Positions 35,749 through 45,860 of a stretch of 64,000 nt of DNA are shown here, in pieces. Origin of the DNA: Ceratorhiza oryzae-sativae. Taxonomy: Eukaryota > Basidiomycota > Agaricomycetes > Cantharellales > Ceratobasidiaceae. The stretch is taken from the NCBI GenBank assembly GCA_030998015.1, contig JARWMV010000244.1, forward strand, positions 868,001-932,000, in the 5' to 3' direction. The number at the start of each line of letters is the position of its first letter. Position 1 is the first letter of the stretch. The translations under genes and the position numbers were made by a program. Under the pieces are notes generated by a model. That model searched no databases, was not told where the DNA came from, and saw nothing but the letters and a program-made list of their open reading frames with translations.

Positions 35749-37335
35749 ATGTCTGAGGCTGATGACCTTTCAATGTCGCGCTTGGACATATCAGACCACA
35801 CTGGGATTTCAAACAATCCAGCGGCCGCAACGAACAACGATCGAGTCCATCACATCTCACTTAGCCGGACAAATTGTCATGGAAGATGTGGATTCTGTTT
35901 TGTAAGCTAGTTTGGATTAACGCAATCGTGTTTTATCAACTATTCCATGCTTATAGGACAACTGAGGATGAAAGGAACGGGAATGTGATTGAGAAGATAC
36001 GCTCAGAGCTTGGTAAGTGGAATTTTCTGGGATAGGAGTTTAGAGAAGATAAATGGCACCATACAGCGAATACGGAGCGGAAGCACAGTCTTCGCATCGA
36101 TTGTTGCGCCAAAATCCTTGCAGAGACGCCAATCAGCTCTCCCATCGAGTCTGTGAGCACAGCTAATGTGACAAACAGCCCCAGAATCTGACACATCTGC
36201 GTGGAAATTAGCCCGTATGTAAGGGATATAGCTTTACCTGGGGAATGGCACACTTCTTCTTGGGCGATTGCAGTGAGTTTATGAAAGTACGCCCCTATCC
36301 CAAGGCGTGAGGCTAATCTGGTTAATTTCATTCGAGAATATTTTGTGACGCCTGTTGAAACCCCTGCTGGTGAAGCCGAACAACATATATTCAGCATTAG
36401 TATTGATAAACACCTCGTATCCATGTGGACGCCAACACGAATGATCATACGGATGAGCTTGTTTATGTGGTTCCCGAGGGTAATCCCGGCTCGTGCTTTG
36501 CCATTGGCGGACGGTTGTACTTCTGGAGCGTTGACGAGTATAGGCTTGACTGGATACCACTTTCTGGGGATAGCAACCATATTCCCTGCTCTATTACCTT
36601 GCACGACAGTCTGGACGACGCTCGAGATGAAGCTCAAAAAAGCCATATCGCAAACGGGGTGACGAGCAACCAAATAGCAACTTATCGGTTCAAGGGGACT
36701 TCGAGGGACGCTTCTTCTGATGGATCTGGCTCGTCCCCTCCAAATACGTCAGATTATTCTTACGACGAGTCCTCCGGTGATTTGATGTTCGGGGATCACC
36801 CAACTAAAGAAGACATCGATAATTGGGTTGATAAAGCTGCGGCGACCCGCCAATTGTGCACATGAGATGGGAGGATTGAATGTCCTGAAGCCGGTTGCAA
36901 TGCTAGCTCACGGCGGCCTCATGCGCTGAAGGTATGGGTATATTATATGCCGAAAAAACAATGGCTAACGTTTTTGTGACACCAATAGGACCATCTATAT
37001 ACCCATTATGATATTCGACGTAAGCAAGTTCTTCTAAGCACCTTGCTGGCATCTTTCTAAAACTCAATCCTAGCGTTCGAATGCAATTTCCAGACGTGCA
37101 CGAAGGCATTCGCAACATATGCTAATATGCTAAGGCACTTCAACAACAGTGTGTAGCCCTTGTGCTATTGCATACGAATCATGCTTGCTGACTGCCTGAC
37201 TCAGTTCATGTATGTAGAGGTTGCAAGTCTGTACTCTCCAGCGACGAGTTCAAGCGCCATAAGAAGACCTGCGTGAAGCTCTACAGTCAATCTGAGGGCA
37301 AGAGTATGGCGCCTTGGTATCAAGCCAAACGGTGA
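35749..37335 (+). CDS. Split zinc-finger family, tandem copy 3 (in-frame TGA)
   Basis: Start MSEADDLSMSRLDISDHTGI at 35749. The middle exon (about 36425-36917) reads DELVYVVPEGNPGSCFAIGG, RLYFWSVDEYRLDWIPLSGD, then a Ser-rich linker and GDHPTKEDIDNWVDKAA. The frame then meets TGA at 36863-36865 and immediately continues open as DGRIECPEAGCNASSRRPHA, LK, the cysteine half of finger 1. The 31-nt exon 36989-37019 gives DHLYTHYDIR. Next exon: FECNFQTCTKAFATYANMLR, HFNN. The last exon adds a third zinc site VCRGCKSVLSSDEFKRHKKT, C and ends MAPWYQAKR at 37335. Apart from the one stop codon everything is intact, so this is a young pseudogene, a truncated protein without fingers, or a sequencing error. 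Confidence 0.65.
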
Positions 37336-37500
37336 ATCCAGCCAAATTTCCGTAGGCAACGGCTGAAACACTTGTGTATGTCTCGGTAATGCTCTAACGG
37401 ATTGCATATGTATCACGATTGTGTAGCTATTTATGATGTACAATGGCGAAGCCCTCTTATTTACTCGTAAAGGGACATTATTCAAGGAGGTAGTTGCCTC

Positions 37501-38329
37501 TCAGTCTAGCACTTTCTCATAGCAGCGTGACCACGGAATATTCGTGTAATATCCAAACTTCGGGATAGAAATATAACCATTTCGTTCGTAGAACCTTTCG
37601 CATGACATTTCGGATTATTGATGCCCCCGGATTCACAGTGAGAGGGTAGCCTACCTCATCGCATCTTGTTGCCGGTTGCCTGTCTCAAGTCTTAGAGCCT
37701 TTATACCGATCGCACGAGCATAACTCTCAAGAGCTATCAGGATTGAAAGTGCCGCCCCAGTGCCACGCACGCTCTGTATCGCATACATGCGCTTTATCTT
37801 GGTCAAACCGGCTAAGCGTGAGAAATTTCTTCTAGCGATGGCGTGCTAGTTTGTGAGCGTACCTCCATATAACCATCCCCTAGGTCTCGCAAGGAACCAC
37901 ATGCAACAGGAGCAGGCTCGATACTGTCATCCAAAGCCTCAGTTGATTCGAGTATTGGAACAGGGTACGACACTAGAAAAAGCGCGATATTATCCCCTGT
38001 AGGTTTGACACCTGGCTCGTGGCCTATTGCTGCTTGTGAATAATAGCGTGACAGGAAGGATGTTTTAGTTGCCTACCAAACTCTCCATTATTGTATCTGA
38101 TATCAAGCTCAGCCTGTTGAGCATCCCGAAGCGCAGCACCAACGGGATTTGACCAGGGCATCTCTTCGACTCGGAAGTTCTCTACTAGTGGGACCCCATC
38201 TAAGTCCTGTGGCTTTTTGGTAGTTGTGACTAGTAGAGGCCAGGGGTTCTTTTCTTCAGGCCCGAGTCGGACGATAGGTTGCATAATGGGATCGGTGCGG
38301 TTGGGTTGTGAATAAACGTTATGATTCAT
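37501..38329 (-). CDS. GNAT-family N-acetyltransferase
   Basis: Acetyl-CoA-dependent transferase of the GCN5-related superfamily, acceptor unknown. Four exons. MNHNVYSQPNRTDP (start 38329) to ELDIRYNNGEFG carries the N-terminal helices. GDNIALFLVSYPVPILEST to VACGSLRDLGDGYMEV gives the central strands. IKRMYAIQSVRGTGAALSIL holds the acetyl-CoA pyrophosphate loop (Q/R-x-x-G-x-G/A pattern in SVRGTGAA). ALRLETGNRQQDAMRFYERN followed by GY is the classic C-terminal motif. Ends SRCYEKVLD with TGA at 37503-37501. About 200 residues, normal size, all splice phases fit. It converges on the tandem zinc-finger array without obvious relation. Confidence 0.88.
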
Positions 38330-38814
38330 CGAGTGCGGCGAGGTGGCCAATCACGCACATACATCGCTTATATCATCGGCAATTGACAGGCACACAAGAC
38401 TGGCAGATTACGGCACAATAATATATGAACCTAAACTAGTGGAGAACCCACACCATAGGCTGATCCACGAATGTGCGTGATTTTTTGGCAGTGACCATGT
38501 TTGATCGTTGACCGACTTGCACTTGAAGAGGCTAGATGACACAAAATATAAATGAAGCATCCAACGATGCGCCAGGCGGTAGTTTGGACGCTACTGCAGG
38601 ATCCGCCGTCTTCTTTGCACTCAATTGAGCCTGGAGTGCTAAGGAGCAGCCTGTCTCCGCTCGCCCTCGGCAAGCGACGTTGGTCAGCAAGGGTCCTCGA
38701 GTTATATGTCAGGGTGCACGTTCAGGGTCCGTGACATATGACATCACTTTGGTGCCCTATTTGAGATTTGGGGCGCTGGAGCAAACGAATTCTTTTCAGT
38801 TCTCGGCAACAACG
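38330..38814. other. Divergent promoter region
   Basis: Shared upstream region of the acetyltransferase (-) and the MscS-type channel (+). No gene recognised. Confidence 0.5.
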
Positions 38815-41636
38815 ATGCCAGAGGCCAGAAGAGAGCGCGACGAGACCCAGCATGGGATCTCTGTTGCGGACGTTTCCCAAACATCGACTCTCAACCACAA
38901 CCCGAACAGTCGCGACCTGCAGGACAAGTACAACTCGGATTCGACAGCGACCAACTCGAGCGACGAGTTTGACTGGGACGCAGCAGATGGCGACGAGCAA
39001 TCCATCCATCAGCAAAAGAAGGCCAAGCGTGGCCGTCGTGTCTGGCTAGGCTTTATGAAGCTCGCGCGACCGATTCGGTATGTCATTTCTATGTTGAAAA
39101 TTCAGCTGCTAACTTTTTTCTTGACACAAATAGCACGACTATCATAGCCGTGCTGGGCGCAGGCATCCTTATCGCACCTCTCATTGTCGTTCATTTCCAG
39201 TTTCGTGACTCTCCTGCGCGATGGCACGTCTTCACATGGTACGTTAGGGTCACGATCCAAGGTCGTGCTGGAGGCTGATCTTCATCACAGGTCTCTGTGG
39301 TTGTCCATAGTCTGGGCTGCTGGCTCAGTGACTAGCCTCATTATCGATACTCTTCCCTCCCTAATTCTTAGTTTTATATTTGCGGTAGCTGGAAAACCGC
39401 CTGAGCATTTAAAAACGAAACTCGAGGTTTGTCCAGCGATTCAATTCTGCAGCTCTACTTACGTTTTATCCCTAGTTGTTCATGGCCGTCTCGTTCTGGC
39501 TGAAGCTCGCTCTGGACATATCTTGGGCCTGGATTGCGCTGAGTGTCATTCGTGTTGTCGTTGCGCCACCGGGGCCCTACTGGGTATACGTCAACCGTGT
39601 GATGCAAGCTCTTTTTTCTGCTGGGATAATTCTGCTTGTCGAAAAACTGTTCTTGCAATTTGGTAAGCTCACCCCTATTGACATTTTGGGAAGATGCTTA
39701 CAGATTTTTTGTAGTTGCAATCAGGTTCCACGAAGAAGCTCTTGCTGTAAGCATTCCAAACGCTTTAACTCGGTTGTATTCACATTCCTGTTTAGGACCG
39801 TCTCGCCGAGAACCACCAGGCTCTCAAGGCACTTGATCGCCTTAGTAATGTCACCTCCATGGGCCGTCATAAACCGTTTAAGCGTAAACACAAACCCGGC
39901 AACGCCTCTCGTAACGCAAGCGTCGAGCTTTTGGGGACTGGCACCGGTAGTAACTCTCCTATTTCCCGCCCTGGTACCCCTGACGCTGGCCACGCACTTC
40001 ATAACAAGGCGGACCATCCGTTGAGTGAGAAAGAGAAGGCAAAGAAAAAGCGCAAAAAGGCGGTGGCCAGCGTGCTGGGAGATGCTGTTGCGGCTGTTGC
40101 GTTGAAGGATAGCAAATTCAACAAGCGTGGCGAAATTGGATCTCTGCATTCGGCGAGAAGGCTTGCGAGGACACTGTTCGAGAACTTGGCTACTGTGGAC
40201 CCTGAGAGGAAGGAACTGACTGTTGAAGGTAAGCCCAGCCTGTTAGCTCAGCTGGCGACAATGAGGCTAATTTTACATTCAAGACTTTTATCCATTCTTC
40301 AAGACGGAAGAGGACGCCAAAGTTGCCTTCAATATGTTTGACAAGGACGGCAATGGTGATATCTCGAAGAAGGAAATGCGCGAGGCTGTTCAGCGCATTT
40401 ATAGGGAGCGCAAGGCCTTGACAGCAAGCCTTAAGGATATGAGCAAGTGCGTGTTAACGGCCTGGTGTTTGCATGCATAGCATTTAACCTCTCCGCAGTG
40501 TTGTTCAGAAGCTCGATGGAGTACTACTTGGTCTCGCCCTCATCATCATTCTTTTCGTCTGCCTGCTCATCTTCAACCGTTCCAACACTATTGCGTCCCT
40601 CGTTCCAATGGCAACTATCATTCTCGGCTTCAGTTTCATTTTCGGAAATTCCGCCAAGACTTTGTTCGAGAGTTTGATATTCATCTTCAGTACCCACGTA
40701 TGACGTTGGGGATTTGGTTATGATTGACGATCAGGTGAGTATATCTAATTCCTCTAACGGGCTTCAACGTAATGGTATTATTGGGTAGGCCCTTTTCGTG
40801 AAGGAGTTTGGACTGTTCTCGACGACCTTCCGTAGGGTTGATGGTCAAGTAAGTTTGTAGCTCCAAGGATATCATTCATGCTCATATTCTCTGTTTAGGA
40901 AATCATCGCTCCAAACGCACTCCTTGCTTCCGTCAAGCTGATCCACAATGTTCGCCGTTCCGGTTCGATGTGAGTGCCCTGTAGAGCCTTGTGCACCGCA
41001 TTTACCTTAACGATCACCAGGTGGGAAACGACAGACCTCCAAGTCGGCTATGATACTCCGCTCGAGGTTCTGGAGAAACTTCGCCAAAGACTCAAGCAAT
41101 ACGTTGCTGCTAACAGCCGTGAATGGGGTGGTGGTTGCGAAATCAACATTGACAAGATGGAGTATCAGAATGCTATCCGTAAGTCACCCCTGAAATACAG
41201 CTTGCAACAATATTCACGCGTATGATCCGTATAGATTTGATCGTTGCAATGGAACGTAAGTTGTAAACAGTATGAAAAATTGAACCTTCACTCACTAGAC
41301 CGTCTGAAATAGATCGTGCGAACTGGCAAGATTGGGGAGGACGCTGGACAAGGCGCAATGCTTTCATGAAAGTTGGTCATTCTCTTGTCCTATTGTCCGC
41401 GCACGCTGACTGAACTTGCGCAGAACTTGAAAGCCGAGCTTGAAGCTCTCGAGATCCAGTACTCACTCCCATTGCAGCCTGTCACTTTCCATTCGCATTC
41501 TCAACCTCCTCCGTGGTACGGTCGCGACGAACAATTCGGCAACGCTGGGTTCATGCGCTCGGACGGAAATCGTGGCGGCTCGCTGGGTATGCCTGGGCTT
41601 GGGCACGCCCCAAGTTTGAGAGTGGGTTCGCTTTGA
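38815..41636 (+). CDS. EF-hand mechanosensitive ion channel (MscS family, Msy1/Msy2 type)
   Basis: Stretch-gated channel. Fungal Msy1/Msy2 sit in the ER and control calcium after hypo-osmotic shock. The hydrophilic N-terminus MPEARRERDETQHGISVADV is followed by hydrophobic segments TTIIAVLGAGILIAPLIVVH, LWLSIVWAAGSVTSLIIDTL, LFMAVSFWLKLALDISWAWI and ALFSAGIILLVEKLFLQF. A cytosolic stretch with KRKHKPGNASRNAS leads to one canonical EF-hand loop, DKDGNGDISKKE. Then come VLLGLALIIILFVCLLIF and the pore helix region LVPMATIILGFSFIFGNSAK. The MscS beta domain holds YDVGDLVMIDDQALFVKEFG and IIAPNALLASVKLIHNVRRS. C-terminus Gly/Pro-rich, stop at 41636. More than ten short introns, all in phase where checked. 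Confidence 0.92.
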
Positions 41637-43003
41637 GAACAATACTAGATGGTGTTGGTGTACTGCTGTGCAGAACGCTGTATAAAGGACTTTTTTTTGA
41701 CTATTTGTCGTCGATCGTTTTGAATGTCAAGTGGATCCCGGTATTTTTACCTCGTTTATATTTTCCATATACTATCATTCTTTTCCTGTTTTTACCTAGT
41801 GCAAAGGGGTGAATATAGGGACTACGCACCTTTCCTGTGCGAACACACCAGATCGGAACTATTGGCGAAGTTGAAACTAGCACAAAGCACCTTACAGGCC
41901 TTCACAGTTATCCAGGACCTGGGTAACGCAATACGAGTCCATCAGACTTGGTGATGATTGCTTAACAATCGAGAGTTTTCGGGAGAGGTTATCTGATATA
42001 CCAGCTAGCTAACACTTTGGAGCATTGTATTCCCATCTTGCACTGCTGGTGATCCACATCTATCAGCCCGCTATGATACCCGAAAACAGCCGCGAAGATG
42101 GACCTCTCCAAGCTTATGCCGCCTCGACATATAGTATCTGTTAAGTGACAGATGACTAGGAGTGTTTGAAACCATCTCGCGTGGGACAACAAAACTGCTT
42201 GATGATGGCAAGGCTCTAACCTATATCGCCGCATATGCGTACAATGCCATCTGTATATGCGTGGGTGGTATCGGGCTGAAGGGGCTGCGTTACGGATTAT
42301 CCAAATATAACTTGATTTACAACGCCAAGTTGATTAATAAACCATCGATCGGTTGAAGCTATCTCGGTCCATTGAGCAAATGTTCTATATATGCGTGCTC
42401 TGTATGTGGAGACTCATCTCGAATCGCACTTACCTGCTGATTCTCTGATCTCTGTCAGTTCCCCTTGTTCGAGCACCGAGGTCAAGCCCCGATTACAAAG
42501 GGGAATTGATGGTTTGGTGCATATGGGGATTTTCCCGACTACGCTTGCCTGTCAGCCCCCTGTACCCACCCGTTGGCACCGCGGGAAAGTGTAACAGAAA
42601 ATCATACGCCAGTTGTTGCTCGGCCACATATTACTAACTTGGATCTCGAAGCCTTTACCGCGTGCTAGATAGTTCCGAGAACGTTTCCCTCCGTACCTGA
42701 TCTCGGTGGTTGGGCAAACTGTGTCGACTCCACTCCTCGACTTGCTTGTGTAGTATGCATCATGCTCATGTACACCCTCATCCTTCCCTTGTTCTATAAC
42801 TTGCACTCACACCGTGAGCGTAAACAACGCTCACGTCGAGAATGAGCGCTGCTCGACAAGCGCGGCACAGCCCACGTGTGCTCGGCTGATGAGCGGACAA
42901 ATGGGTGAGAATGAGCGGGGGTTCATAGTCTTGCTTGGAGGGGGTGGTAGCCATCTAAAGAGAACCACCACCACCCTAGCCGTATCACAACACGATTTGC
43001 GCT
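41637..43003. other. Intergenic stretch
   Basis: 3' flank of the channel gene and 5' flank of the next zinc-finger gene. No coding sequence recognised on either strand. A perfect 8-bp inverted repeat with a 5-nt loop lies at 42814-42834. Confidence 0.5.
42814..42834. repeat. Short perfect inverted repeat
   Basis: GTGAGCGT and ACGCTCAC separated by AAACA, about 170 bp upstream of the zinc-finger gene at 43004. It could be a protein-binding palindrome or chance. Confidence 0.4.
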
Positions 43004-44495
43004 ATGTCTTTGGACTGTTCAATTGAAACCGAGTCGCACCCGTCCGTTGCGTGCGGCGCTAAATGTGAAGACGCTTCCCACAGCGCACTAGCCCTTCAGA
43101 GCCATTTTGACGATGTGTGCGTAGCGTTTTATTTACACTACTGTTTATAAGGCTAATAAAACCCCTAGTGCCCTTACTGATGCGATGGGTGGGTCTCCAA
43201 TGTTGCGTTTACTGGATATAAGTCCCACACGGTTTGCTAGGCGCGATGAACCTCAAAGATAAACCGCCGACATCCGAGGGGTCTGACTAGAACGGCTGAA
43301 GGCTCTGTTCAAGAACACGAAGTTTACTCGAGTGAGTTTTCATTAGCATCTGGTAGCGGTGTGCTCAATTGCTGTTTGCGCACCAGGGAAAGTCGAAAGG
43401 CCATTCATGCACGGAGCCGCTTCCGTGCCTTAGTATGTTTGACGCAACCATCTCAATAGTTGAACTCTGACATCAGGGTCACGAATTTGCTAGAATATTT
43501 TGTGACACTATACCAACAGGAGAGCCATCTTTGCGTTGCTGAAATATATTGCTGGCTCACAATATTGGAGACCATCAGTGGGATTTATCGGACTGATCCA
43601 AACGACGGACACCTAGAGTTTTGCACGACTGCCACGAAGGAATTTAGGATTGGCCCGTACGAATACCGACCAGACATTCCAAAACAAACAATCTATGAAC
43701 TGGGGCCGTCGGGGACCCAGCACTCCGTGGTTTTCTTCAACTTCCAGCAGGCTAGAGAAATGTATACAGCTTTGACCCAGCAGATCTCTTCAGGCGAGGC
43801 GAGTGTTCGGCCAAGCGAGTTGGGAGGAAGTTCTACCTACATGGGTAGGTGTAATGTTCAAATGCATGGTGTTGAACTTTTCAAACACTTTTGGTATAAA
43901 GGGCTCGGAATAAACCCTGCCGCAGGTTCAACAGTTCCAGTTCAGCACAGCGCTCTGACACCTCAGGAGGGAGACTCACGCCGAGGCTTGGCTCTATCCA
44001 TAGAACCAACACTGTCATGGCAGCCTAATGAGACCGAAACATCCAGCTCAATGACCATTGAAGTACCCGAAAATGCACGTACTTCGCAGGGAATTGAGAA
44101 ATATGTGCATGCTTTCAAAGAATGGTACAAAGAACAAGGCGACCGAAGCCCAATGGTAATATGCTTCCATTGCGGCGAGAAACCAAAAGGCAAGCGAGGG
44201 GGTAAGGGAAAAGAGAAGCAGCATCCGGGCGAGCTTATTGACAGCCGACCTTCTACTCTGATTGTGAGTTATACCATTCATACCGTTGGTGGATGCTACG
44301 CTCACCGACCGACTAATATCTAGCGACATTTCCGCGCACACTTCGGTATCAAAGGTGATTTGATTTTCCATATTCTTGGTGGTAGGTTTCAATGGGCTTG
44401 GTATAGAGTTTAGCTGCAAAAGTTGCCCCTATCAGGGTGGAACGAAGCAACAGCGCGATCGGCATCAATCAGCTTGTGGTGCACGAAGCGGGTAA
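43004..44495 (+). CDS. Split zinc-finger family member, dispersed copy
   Basis: Start MSLDCSIETESHPSVACGAK at 43004. A following short exon ends LFKNTKFTR, then GKSKGHSCTEPLPCL. The large exon (about 43476-44263) has the family's N-terminal module: EIYCWLTILET, SGIYRTDPNDG, RPDIPKQTIYELGP and VVFFNFQQAREMY. A linker follows, then KEWYKEQGDRSPMVICFHCG with a Lys/Gly insertion and RPSTLI. The 31-nt exon 44324-44354 gives RHFRAHFGIK. After a 52-nt intron, EFSCKSCPYQGGTKQQRDRH, QSAC forms finger 2. Ends GARSG with TAA at 44493-44495. This is the most complete copy in the window and links the 20-22 kb copies (same N-terminal module) to the tandem array (same finger exons). Confidence 0.75.
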
Positions 44496-44691
44496 CTTAA
44501 TCTCCGCCGTCTCAAGTGGATTATTATCGAAGGTGTACTCGATCAATTTTATCTGTAAATATGCTATGGATTATACATTGCTTGTTCCAGCCTGCATAGA
44601 CCTAGCGTGGGCGGCCTCAGACACTGGAACTAGCCAGGACCATTGCTAAGCATATTGAGCGCCCAGCGCTGGCTCGCCACCTAACTTGAAT

Positions 44692-45391
44692 ATGGCCACA
44701 CGCACTCGTCGCACACAAAATGAGGAGGAGGATGCAGCAGCTCTCAAGCTGGGCTCAGGTATGTTTAGACGCCTTTTCGACCTAGAATAATGAACACAAG
44801 CGAAGTTTGACGACTAGAATTCAACAACGCCGGTTGTTTGCTCATCTCGGAAGTCAAGTATCTTCTAGAACACCGAGAAAAAGACTCGCCAGACACGACG
44901 TGCGCGTAAAAACGGAACAGGTTTAGCTTTTTTGAACTCATTTAAATAATGCAGGTGTATAACAAAACGCTTGAATATGTCAAGACGTTTACCAAGTTCA
45001 ACACGAACGAATCTTCGAGTGCAGTTCGAGAGTGCGTTTTAACATTTCGACCGATGTCCGATGCATTCTAATACTACTCCCTTCTTCTCCTCTCGTTTGC
45101 TTCACTGTTTCACCCTTCCTTATCTATCGTGCATAGAGCCCTTCGGCGTGAACCTAACCTGACCCAGTTTGAGACTGCACAGATCGCAAACCTGTGTCCT
45201 GCCGACGTGGATGAGGCTAGGAATATCATTCCAAGGTAAGTACTGCGTTGCCCTTTCCCTTCATATCCATAGTTTTTTTGCCCATCTATCTCTAATATTC
45301 TAACGTCTACTCCAGTCTAGTCAAGATTGATGAGGATAGGCTCCAGGAGCTACTGGACGAGGTCCAAAAGCTTCGTAAATTCCAAACTTGA
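44692..45391 (+). CDS. RPB4: RNA polymerase II subunit Rpb4
   Basis: Stalk subunit that pairs with Rpb7 and contacts the CTD machinery, nuclear with cytoplasmic shuttling. Exons: MATRTRRTQNEEEDAAALKL (start 44692); EFNNAGCLLISEVKYLLEHR, EKDSPDTT; VYNKTLEYVKTFTKFNTNES, SSAVR; ALRREPNLTQFETAQIANLC, PADVDEARNIIPS; LVKIDEDRLQELLDEVQKLR, KFQT, with TGA at 45389-45391. The tail has the HRDC-like helical bundle typical of Rpb4. About 135 residues, normal for the family. Intact with four short introns. Confidence 0.93.
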
Positions 45392-45860
45392 GCGTCTATC
45401 CGGACGGAGACTACCGTATCGCTCTCTCATCCCCTTGCCTCTCACTCAGTGCCTTGGCGTTACGCACATTTCGAGCGACGTGTATGAGAAAAATTACATA
45501 AATAATGCCACAAGATTTGTTGCGTGCATATGGACTAAGCTAGGACGTAACGACAAAAGAAAAGGAAGAAGGGAACCATACCCGGATCCAAAACCAGAGC
45601 CAAACAGCAAGGAGAGGAATATCAGAAAAATGAGCGAAGGGTGTGCAGTCTAGGTAACGTAGTGTGAGAGGTGAGAGTGAGAGATACATGGGCGGGGAAG
45701 GGCTCGGATGAAGAGTAGAAAAAGTTCTTGTCCATCCATATCAACAGCGAGTTGACGATGGTGAAAAAAAAAGAGTACGAGTAGAGTTCAAAGAAAGTGA
45801 TTATCCCTTCACCAAAGAACCAAATAAGCGAGACGCAACCCCCGTCCGACAGTCGGGTGT
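45392..45860. other. Convergent 3' spacer
   Basis: Between the stop codons of RPB4 (+) and the Zds-like gene (-). No gene seen. Confidence 0.5.
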
